NCBI GenBank assembly: GCA_001509335.1
Contig: LGGY01000198.1
Location: 1 to 5,385 of the forward strand
Direction of reading: 5' to 3'
DNA length: 5,385 bases
From: Fidelibacterota bacterium 46_43
GTDB taxonomy: Bacteria; Fidelibacterota; Fidelibacteria; Fidelibacterales; Fidelibacteraceae
A program made the translations under genes and the position numbers. Shown piece after piece: positions 1-5,385 of this stretch (position 1 is the stretch's first letter; the number at the start of each line of letters is the position of its first letter). The notes beneath the pieces are model-generated. The model did not search any database, was not told the DNA's origin, and was given only the letters and a program-made list of their open reading frames with translations.

Positions 1-275
1 ATAGGACAGATATAACCACAAAAGAGTTTTCCAAAAAGAATTATACCCACAACAAGGGCAACACCCATAAAAAGCTGTGTTGCGCTCATGGAGCAGGACA
101 GGCTCCCAAGCCAGGCTTTACTGCCCAGTGCCATTAATCCGCCGAAAGGACAATAGGCTTCAAAATCTGCGACAAAATTCTTATTAAACAGCGGAATCAG
201 CATGAAAAGAATAATGAGTCCCAGAATGGTCAGCTGAATCGTTTGTTTCAAACGGTTGTTATATTGCTTCGCCAT
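1..275 (-). CDS. NapH-like 4Fe-4S membrane protein (5' part; continues beyond the left edge)
   Basis: An ATG at 275-273 opens a frame of 91 complete codons that stays open to base 1. The N-terminus is positively charged (KQYNNRLKQ). A first membrane helix lies at about 13-30 and a second at about 67-84. Between them is YCPFGGLMALGS (41-52) plus Cys61, and just after the second helix comes FCGYICP (85-91), a CX3CP motif with Cys86 and Cys90. CPFG followed by CGxxCP is the signature of the NapH / CcoG / YccM type of polytopic iron-sulfur proteins, which pass electrons through the cytoplasmic membrane and usually carry two 4Fe-4S ferredoxin clusters further on. Those clusters would be outside the window. 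There is no room for the N-terminal FMN domain of NosR/RnfG-type relatives. By the positive-inside rule, Cys42 and Cys61 would face the periplasm and the CX3CP the cytoplasm. The redox partner is unknown. A terminator separates this gene from the upstream unit, so it may have its own promoter. Confidence 0.85.
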   Translation of the reverse strand, partial: MAKQYNNRLKQTIQLTILGLIILFMLIPLFNKNFVADFEAYCPFGGLMALGSKAWLGSLSCSMSATQLFMGVALVVGIILFGKLFCGYICP

Positions 276-280
276 AACGA

Positions 281-285
281 CCCCT
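281..285 (-). promoter_or_regulatory. Ribosome binding site of the iron-sulfur membrane protein gene
   Basis: AGGGG on the minus strand, five bases before the ATG at 275-273, is a fair Shine-Dalgarno match. It supports this start for a gene whose reading frame runs off the left edge of the window. It lies just beyond the terminator's T run. Confidence 0.6.
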
Positions 286-297
286 ATACAAAAAGGC

Positions 298-330
298 AAT
301 AAAAAGGGGGAGATCTTCATCTCCCCCTTT
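298..330 (-). terminator. Rho-independent terminator ending the envelope-protein unit
   Basis: The arms 330-319 and 314-303 pair perfectly over 12 bp (AAAGGGGGAGAT with ATCTCCCCCTTT) around a 4-base loop at 315-318. On the minus strand the stem is followed by a T run (CCCTTTTTATT), while on the plus strand it is followed by CAGAAGG. It therefore acts for minus-strand transcripts. It lies 17 bases after the TAA of the propeller gene and only about 22 bases before the start of the next gene. Confidence 0.93.
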
Positions 331-347
331 CAGAAGGTTATAGGTGA

Positions 348-2963
348 TTACTTAAGCAGTACCATCCGATGGGTTGACTGATGTGTACCGGCCTCTACGT
401 GATAGAGGTAGATACCACTCGCTACGGACATACCCATCTGGTTTGTGCCGTTCCAGGAAATACTGTGATATCCTGCAGGCATTTGTGTATTATGAACCAG
501 TGTTTTAACCAGTTCACCCAGAATATTATAGACATTAACCGTTACATTCATTCTTTCCGGAAGGTCAAAGCGAATTGTCGTTTCAGGATTGAAGGGGTTT
601 GGATAGTTCGCATGAACGGCAAATGTTTTGGGCAGACCATCCACAATGGATACCGGCGGAAACTCTTCATTGGCGGCACCGGGTGTCGCCGGCATTTCCT
701 GCCATGTGTCTGCCCCGTCGGGATAACGGCCAACAGCTGTATCGGGGGATTGAGCTTCATAGGTATATGAATCTACAACCGTAGGTGTATCATTCAGATT
801 TTGAACCAGTCCGATATATCCGCCCGCAGCATCCAGTAAAACACCGGCATGAAGCGTGCCTTCAGTCGGCAGGTTATCAGCCCACATCACCAGGTATCCT
901 CCACCGGGAATTGTAGTGGCTGTCGGATCCGTATCGGGGATCTGCCATTCCAGAGGAGAGTCAGAATTAGTTGAGAGATACAATCCTCCAATATCCACGG
1001 CTTCGGCATTCGTATTGTAGAATTCAATGAAATTTTCATCGGCGGCTTCAACATTGTTTGCCAAAATTTCATTGATGACAATACCTGTCACCGGTTCTTC
1101 CGGTGTCATATCCAGTTTGAGGATAACGCCATTCTGACCTACTGCCCAGAGGACATTGTTCCGGTAGGCACATTTCTGCAGTGTGGGTTCAGAAGATTCC
1201 ACGCCGGAAACATCCTGGACCCAGTTCAGGCCGGCATCTTCCGATTTATAGATCCGTCCGCGACGACCAACAGCAAATACCAGGTCATCCGTAACGAATT
1301 CAACATCGTAAATGTCATTCCCGTCCGGATCCGTAAAAACGACTTCCAGAGAATCCAGGGCATTGAAATCGGTTGTCCGGTAAATTTCACCGGAAGAGGC
1401 AACAATCAGCAGAACACCGTTTCTGGATTCCACAGCCCGCATAGACATGGAACCATAATCACGGGCAAGGTAGAAGGTATCCAGATCGGCATCGGCATAG
1501 AGGACCTGGCCGCTTCCCACAGAAGCAATGGTCAGGTCCGGAGAAACAGGCCAGAAGTCATACACCGTGCTGCTTCCTTCGCTGCTGATTTCTACCCAGT
1601 TATCTCCACCATCGGTGGATTTCATAATAATCCCGGATGATCCACCGGCCAGAACGGTATTTTCATCCACATAGCGCAGTGCGTTGATATGTTTGTTGGA
1701 CATCTGAGCCATGGGGTTGTCGACAAAAGTAAAAGTTTGTCCGCCATCGGTGGTTTTTTTAATCAGTCCGGAGCTCCCGGCAATCAAACCGGTGTTTTCA
1801 TCAGCGAATTCAATCTCATAAATGGATGACACGGTTTGTGTGGCTGCATTGGAGGGATATGACCAGGTTAATCCCAGATCCTCACTGACAGTCATGTCAC
1901 CACCACTCCAGTCCGTTACCATCACTTTGGTATCTGTGGGCAGTGCAAGTCCCCAGAATGAGGATGATGGCCATTCATTGATGGGTTCAAAGGTTGCACC
2001 TCCGTCTGAAGTCGCCATCCACTGGCCATAATTTCCGAACACAAATCCTTCATCGGCATTGACAAAATGGACAAGGCGCGCATCGTTTCCGGTATTGAAA
2101 TACAGGGTATCCCAAGTGGCACCGGCATCGCTTGTTTTCACGAGCCAGCCCTTGTTTCCTCCCACGTAGATGGTGTTATCATCGATAACATCAACACTCA
2201 TATTCCGGTCGTAATCATAAGAGAATGGTCCACTCTGTACCCAGGATTGGCCATTATCCGTGGAGATAAAAGTCGTTCGGTGGTATCCTACAACCACGAA
2301 AGTTGTCCCGGCTGCATCGATATCATACAGGCGAGAACTGGTGGTTCCAAGGGGGAAATAGCCGGCTAACGGGCTGTAATTCCAGTTTGCGCCGCCATCT
2401 GTTGTATACCATGCATCACCCCCGTTGGCATCCGATATAACCACGCCATGATCCGCATCATAGAAAGCAATACCACCATCCAGATCCGCATTGGCAAAAT
2501 TATAGGTGCTTCTGACCCAGTTTACGCCACCATCAGTTGTCTTCAACAACGTAGAATCATCGCCGGCCACATAGGCCACCTGGTCGGAAATCGCGGCAAC
2601 ACCGGCCAGGTCAACGGCCACGCTTGCATCCGAAACATCAATCCAGTTTCTACCGCCATCCGTTGTTTTCAGGATCAGGCCTTTGTCACCTACCGCAAAG
2701 CCGTTGTTGATATCTGCAAAGTGAACGTCAGCCAAATTCGGAACCGCCGGATCGGCCGCAATCACAGGTGTGAGTGTTTTCGCTCCATCTGTCGTTAAAT
2801 AAATCGCGCCTTCTCCTCCCACAAGAACACCATTCTGGGCATCGAAAAAATACACGTCTGCCGGATTAAAAGAAATGGATTGTTCTCTGACAATTTCCCA
2901 TGTTTGTCCCATGAGAAACGTTGCCGAGAGAAGAACGGCTGCAATTGTTAACATTTTTCGCAT
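348..2963 (-). CDS. Secreted Ycf48/Asp-box beta-propeller protein with lamin-tail domain and C-terminal T9SS/FlgD-like sorting domain
   Basis: The product has 871 residues. The start ATG is set by AAGGAGGT four bases upstream and by a signal peptide at residues 1-19 (KM, then LTIAAVLLSATFL, cleavage probably before Q20); there is no lipobox Cys. Residues about 37-616 hold roughly 14 repeats of about 40 residues, each with an IxFxDxxxGxxxGxxGxIxKTTDGGxxW pattern: the Asp-box/BNR motif as used in Ycf48-type propellers. Residues about 626-765 form a lamin-tail domain (GIVINEILANN, FIEFYNTN, VDIGGLYLS, TPGAANE). Residues about 779-871 are a C-terminal Ig-like sorting module (NYPNPFNPETTIRFDLPE through ASGIYLYHVEAG to the final MVLLK), which in FCB bacteria directs export by the type IX system. 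The predicted location is the cell surface or medium. The only Cys is C598. Propellers of this sort usually bind protein or glycan; I see no catalytic signature, and Ycf48's photosystem role cannot apply here. GH74 or sortilin-like folds share the Asp-box and are a weaker alternative. It is the last gene of the unit, 42 bases after the barrel gene. Confidence 0.92.
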   Translation of the reverse strand: MRKMLTIAAVLLSATFLMGQTWEIVREQSISFNPADVYFFDAQNGVLVGGEGAIYLTTDGAKTLTPVIAADPAVPNLADVHFADINNGFAVGDKGLILKTTDGGRNWIDVSDASVAVDLAGVAAISDQVAYVAGDDSTLLKTTDGGVNWVRSTYNFANADLDGGIAFYDADHGVVISDANGGDAWYTTDGGANWNYSPLAGYFPLGTTSSRLYDIDAAGTTFVVVGYHRTTFISTDNGQSWVQSGPFSYDYDRNMSVDVIDDNTIYVGGNKGWLVKTSDAGATWDTLYFNTGNDARLVHFVNADEGFVFGNYGQWMATSDGGATFEPINEWPSSSFWGLALPTDTKVMVTDWSGGDMTVSEDLGLTWSYPSNAATQTVSSIYEIEFADENTGLIAGSSGLIKKTTDGGQTFTFVDNPMAQMSNKHINALRYVDENTVLAGGSSGIIMKSTDGGDNWVEISSEGSSTVYDFWPVSPDLTIASVGSGQVLYADADLDTFYLARDYGSMSMRAVESRNGVLLIVASSGEIYRTTDFNALDSLEVVFTDPDGNDIYDVEFVTDDLVFAVGRRGRIYKSEDAGLNWVQDVSGVESSEPTLQKCAYRNNVLWAVGQNGVILKLDMTPEEPVTGIVINEILANNVEAADENFIEFYNTNAEAVDIGGLYLSTNSDSPLEWQIPDTDPTATTIPGGGYLVMWADNLPTEGTLHAGVLLDAAGGYIGLVQNLNDTPTVVDSYTYEAQSPDTAVGRYPDGADTWQEMPATPGAANEEFPPVSIVDGLPKTFAVHANYPNPFNPETTIRFDLPERMNVTVNVYNILGELVKTLVHNTQMPAGYHSISWNGTNQMGMSVASGIYLYHVEAGTHQSTHRMVLLK
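1113..2855 (-). repeat. Tandem propeller-repeat region (about 14 Asp-box repeats)
   Basis: This part of the 871-residue gene encodes the repeats, beginning near residues 37, 80, 122, 165, 214, 257, 298, 338, 384, 429, 470, 510, 554 and 598. The best-kept repeats share a DNA core that on the plus strand reads like CCGCCATCGGTGGT and encodes TDGG, for example at 1606-1619, 1741-1754, 2392-2405, 2529-2542 and 2651-2664. DNA identity between repeats is otherwise low, so this is old protein duplication, not a recent tandem array. Repeats 5, 8, 11 and 12 have degenerate Asp-boxes, and repeat 14 stops before its Asp-box. Confidence 0.8.
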
Positions 2964-2967
2964 TCTT

Positions 2968-2975
2968 ACCTCCTT
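2968..2975 (-). promoter_or_regulatory. Ribosome binding site of the propeller gene
   Basis: Read on the minus strand, AAGGAGGT is followed by AAGA and then ATG at 2963. This is a near-perfect anti-16S match and decides this start over the in-frame ATG at codon 4. The rest of the 42-base gap (2964-3005) is A/T rich. It contains TACAAT, which resembles a -10 box, but no matching -35 lies 16-18 bases before it, so I do not call a promoter there. The strong site suggests this gene is translated independently of the coupled pair upstream. Confidence 0.85.
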
Positions 2976-3005
2976 GTTTTATTGTATAATCTGAAGCATT
3001 TTCCG

Positions 3006-4421
3006 TTATCGCATCACCGATAGACGGATTTGCCAGATTGTATTTTCCTCATCCAGGCCTTTTGCATTTTCCACACCCCATACCAGAACCGGGCAAATAC
3101 GGTTGAATCCCCACTGGTATTCAATTCCTGCCTGGACAAGATAGCGGGTCAAGGAAGGAATGTCCCAGGTAAAATGCAGGGGTTGTTTTTCAACGCTGAA
3201 GCCCCCGGTATAGGATACAACCGGAAAGGGATGAATATCAAAATCGAAGGAGATTCTCCATTCGTTTTCTTCACGGGTCTGGCTTTGGGATTTCAGATAA
3301 TTGTGGAAATCCCACGTGTGGCTTCCGGCACGGGCCATAATCTCCAGGCGGGTGTTTTTTATTGCTGTTAATTGCAGTCCAATACCAGCCATATACCGGG
3401 ATTCATCCGTCTCAAAAAAAAGAGCCTCGTATATCCCGGTTTTTCCCCAATCCTCAATGTGTACCATCGTACCGAAAAGACTCCAGGATGCTTCAGCCAG
3501 CTTATAATTCAGCCAAATCTGTCCTTCTGACGTATTCCGTTGCCAATAACCACGCTCAGAAGCTACACTTTTTGTGCCTTTCCGGGCATCATTTTCTTCG
3601 GCACCATTTGAAAACCCCAAATAGGCAGAAAAAGGACCGTCCGGTTGTTCGAATAGCAGGCCTGTTCCCAGTTCATATCCATCTTTATTACGTTCCATGT
3701 CGACAGAAGATCCGGGGTTTTCCATCCGGTAAGCAAGATATCCCAGCCATGTCTGAACCTGGGCATCCTGGTATTCCTTAACTGCTTCCAGGGCTGTCCG
3801 GCCATGATAGCGGCGAAACCATCCATCCACTGAAAGAAACGAAACCGGTCTGAACCGCAGTGAACTTGTCACATCACTGTTCAGCTCCCGGGATTCTGCC
3901 CGGGTAAAGACATCCTTGATCCCCCGTTCAACACCGTAATTGATACCGAGACCCCAGGTAATCCGTTTTCCAAAATCCCTGGAGAAGAAAAAGTCGATCA
4001 AAGGACCGTTGTACTGAAAATCGCCGATTGTTGTATCGGTAAATCCAATGTAAGGAGCATAAAAATTTTTTTCTATCGAACGAAATTGTTGATTATGAAT
4101 GGTATTTCCAAAATCAATCGCTGCATAGAGGGCTGTATTTTCATTCAGTTCACGATAATATGTTTCAAAGACAGCTCCATAGCGCCATACGGTTTCCGGA
4201 TCAAAAGTCCGGTGGATATCCTGCGATTTATAACCGGTATAAACTATTATGTTCATACCTTCAGCATGATCATACGTGTTGAAATGAAGGGGATGTTTAT
4301 CAAATTCCCAAAGTGTATTCCAGGTATCGGGAACGGAAACACCGATGGCATTAGTATATCCATACCCTGTGGACAGGGTAATCAGGAACAGAAACGTGAG
4401 CTGTCTGATGGCTTTATTCAT
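3006..4421 (-). CDS. Probable outer-membrane beta-barrel protein, DUF6850-like
   Basis: The product has 471 residues. I start it at the ATG 4421-4419, not at the farther TTG at 4496. The ATG gives a clean Sec signal peptide (K3 and R6, then LTFLFLITL, cleavage near residues 21-25), while the extra 25 residues from the TTG overlap the previous gene and look non-natural. No good Shine-Dalgarno precedes the ATG; ATGAATAA overlaps the upstream TAA, so coupling to upstream translation is likely. The mature protein is rich in aromatic residues, with alternating hydrophobic/polar stretches of about 10 residues ended by charged turns (for example 155-163, 221-232, 345-363, 426-438, 462-471), as in an outer-membrane barrel. 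It has a single Cys (443). The pattern GFTDTTIGDFQYNGP (126-140) and the pairing with a DUF4876-like gene suggest the DUF6850 barrel family; this is from memory and only moderately sure. It could instead be another OmpA/porin-like barrel. No enzymatic motif is seen. The cargo, if it is a transporter, is unknown. Confidence 0.85.
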   Translation of the reverse strand: MNKAIRQLTFLFLITLSTGYGYTNAIGVSVPDTWNTLWEFDKHPLHFNTYDHAEGMNIIVYTGYKSQDIHRTFDPETVWRYGAVFETYYRELNENTALYAAIDFGNTIHNQQFRSIEKNFYAPYIGFTDTTIGDFQYNGPLIDFFFSRDFGKRITWGLGINYGVERGIKDVFTRAESRELNSDVTSSLRFRPVSFLSVDGWFRRYHGRTALEAVKEYQDAQVQTWLGYLAYRMENPGSSVDMERNKDGYELGTGLLFEQPDGPFSAYLGFSNGAEENDARKGTKSVASERGYWQRNTSEGQIWLNYKLAEASWSLFGTMVHIEDWGKTGIYEALFFETDESRYMAGIGLQLTAIKNTRLEIMARAGSHTWDFHNYLKSQSQTREENEWRISFDFDIHPFPVVSYTGGFSVEKQPLHFTWDIPSLTRYLVQAGIEYQWGFNRICPVLVWGVENAKGLDEENTIWQIRLSVMR

Positions 4422-5385
4422 GGTGATATCCAGGGGTTGGTGAATCAAGAATGATAAAATCGATGGTACTGTTATCCGTATCAAAGCCGGGGGCAATTCG
4501 TTCTATAGACTGGCCACTGTATTTGATAGCACCTACGCCGGCCCATCCGGCATCCAGTTCTTCGGTAATATCTTTGATATGTGTGGATGAAGAACTGTAT
4601 TCCACGACATCAATAATCGTTTCCATATCGATCCCATCGGTATAGTCCACATCCCGACCATCCGCAATGAGCACCACATCCGTCCCAAGGGCAATCATGA
4701 AGTCCCCCCGGTGTCCTACTTTGATGTTATCAAGATTCGGGACATCCGGATTGTCTGAATCAGCATAATCCTGTGAATTCACAAATTCCCAGTCCGCATT
4801 AGATAAATCAATACTGTTCACAAGAGTATCATTCCCCTGAACAATCACATGATTCATGGCATCCTGGGCCAAAACCACAAATTCACCGGGTTCTACCGGA
4901 TATTCACGGCCCGTCACCGGCTCTCCGGGAAACTGGAAAATGTAAGTGACGTTATCCGCTCCGATGATACAGTGACCCATCCGGCATACAATCATACCAT
5001 CCAGATAGATGGTTTCTGAAGATGCATTGTACAATTCAATAAATTGATCATAGAAATAAAAAATCTTATTGGGAGGACCCATGTAATATATTTCGTTAAT
5101 CTTAAGTCCTGGATTTCCACTGACACGCACTATCAGGGTATCAAGCACCGGGACTTCATCATGAACATAAAACCCAAGCTGTCCGGTAACCCGGGATGTA
5201 TCCAACGCGTTATCGAAGGGGTAATCAACGCCCACGCTGGCAATGTAATAACCATTCAGCAGGCTGTCGAAATAGACCCATCCGCTGTCATCCGTGTAAC
5301 CGGTCCGGACAAATCCTTCATAATCATGGTTTTTCAAAACAACCGGAATTCCGGATAAAACAGCACTTTGGCCGTTAAAAAATTT
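4414..5385 (-). CDS. DUF4876-like surface protein with Ig-like and lamin-tail-like domains (3' part; start outside the window)
   Basis: The frame is open from the right edge of the window to a TAA at 4416-4414, giving 323 visible residues. A TTG at 5337 could be read as a start, but it lies inside a domain, so the true start is beyond 5385. Visible residues 1 to about 65 form a carboxypeptidase-regulatory / Ig-like sandwich (GIPVVLKN, then TDDSGWVYFDSLLNGYYIASV). Residues about 94-318 carry the lamin-tail-like core: INEIYY at 96-101, YDQFIELYN at 112-120, YLDG at 127-130, QSIER at 292-296, DTDNSTIDF at 302-310. I recognise this order as the DUF4876 pattern of Bacteroidetes surface lipoproteins, from memory. 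The function of the family is not established; members are often near TonB-dependent receptors. The segment around residues 203-219 is rich in Asp and Asn and might bind calcium (inference). The stop overlaps the next start by 8 bases, suggesting translational coupling. Any signal peptide or lipobox is out of view. Confidence 0.8.
   Translation of the reverse strand, partial: KFFNGQSAVLSGIPVVLKNHDYEGFVRTGYTDDSGWVYFDSLLNGYYIASVGVDYPFDNALDTSRVTGQLGFYVHDEVPVLDTLIVRVSGNPGLKINEIYYMGPPNKIFYFYDQFIELYNASSETIYLDGMIVCRMGHCIIGADNVTYIFQFPGEPVTGREYPVEPGEFVVLAQDAMNHVIVQGNDTLVNSIDLSNADWEFVNSQDYADSDNPDVPNLDNIKVGHRGDFMIALGTDVVLIADGRDVDYTDGIDMETIIDVVEYSSSSTHIKDITEELDAGWAGVGAIKYSGQSIERIAPGFDTDNSTIDFIILDSPTPGYHHE

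Larger units (their letters stand above)
276..347. other. Intergenic gap between propeller gene and iron-sulfur gene
   Basis: This 72-base gap holds the terminator and the ribosome binding site of the next gene. The minus strand also has TATAAC (342-337), a -10-like hexamer, but without a recognisable -35 in front. If it were used, transcription would begin close to the base of the hairpin. No other candidate promoter is evident. Confidence 0.4.

Noticed and set aside
381..770. Plus-strand open frame of 129 codons
   Set aside because: It lies antisense to the lamin-tail and sorting domains of the propeller gene. It has no ribosome binding site of note and an odd, Cys/Ile-rich composition, so it is a shadow frame.
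2067..2798. Plus-strand open frames opposite the propeller repeats
   Set aside because: They arise from the regular codon pattern of the repeats on the other strand, with no independent coding signal.
1113..2855. CRISPR-like array from the recurring CCGCCATCGGTGGT core
   Set aside because: The copies are imperfect, irregularly spaced at about 120-150 bases, and in frame with the encoded TDGG motif. They are protein repeats.
2977..2990. Possible promoter before the propeller gene (TACAAT)
   Set aside because: No -35-like hexamer lies at proper spacing and the gap is inside a tight co-directional unit. Chance A/T richness explains it.
3362..3781. Plus-strand open frame of 139 codons
   Set aside because: It lies antisense to the barrel gene and has no recognisable domain, signal peptide or start context.
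4422..4496. TTG-started N-terminal extension of the barrel protein
   Set aside because: The added 25 residues precede a good signal peptide and lie wholly inside the upstream gene. The ATG at 4421 is the better start.
5335..5337. TTG as the start of the DUF4876-like gene
   Set aside because: The frame continues upstream to the window edge with residues that complete the Ig-like domain (SGIPVVL), so the gene begins outside the window.

Overview
All recognisable genes in this window are on the minus strand, so the biology reads from high to low coordinates. The 871-residue protein has a C-terminal module of the NYPNPFNP type, the FlgD-like / type IX secretion (Por) tail. This tail is characteristic of the Fibrobacteres-Chlorobi-Bacteroidetes (FCB) supergroup. 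The exact wording (NILGELVKTL, AGYHSISWNG, ASGIYLYHVEAG) looks to me more like the lesser-known FCB lineages (Neomarinimicrobiota, Calditrichota, KSB1, Ignavibacteria) than a classical Bacteroides. That placement is an impression from motif style, not a phylogenetic result. The organism is a Gram-negative: the window has an outer-membrane beta-barrel candidate and several Sec signal peptides.

Layout, in transcription order. (1) 5385-4414 is the 3' part of a gene for an Ig-like plus lamin-tail-like surface protein resembling DUF4876; its start lies beyond the window. (2) 4421-3006, overlapping the previous stop codon by 8 bases, encodes a 471-residue exported protein that looks like an outer-membrane beta-barrel, probably DUF6850-like. 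(3) After a 42-base gap with a strong ribosome binding site, 2963-348 encodes a secreted protein. It has about 14 Asp-box / Ycf48-type propeller repeats, then a lamin-tail domain, then the C-terminal sorting domain. (4) A perfect 12-bp hairpin followed by a T run (298-330) ends this unit. (5) From 275 to the left edge runs the 5' part of a NapH-like polytopic iron-sulfur membrane protein. No stretch longer than about 75 bases lacks a gene; the gaps at 276-347 and 2964-3005 are described under features.

How they may work together: genes 1-3 are probably one operon for cell-envelope and surface proteins, because they are tightly packed, co-directional and end at one terminator. DUF4876-like and DUF6850-like genes next to each other, with an iron-sulfur membrane protein of the NapH type nearby, recall Bacteroidetes neighbourhoods that also carry a TonB-dependent receptor and are suspected to handle metal or haem uptake. 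The receptor, if present, would be upstream, outside the window, so this reading is inference. The least ordinary component is the propeller / lamin-tail / sorting-domain protein sitting inside that neighbourhood.
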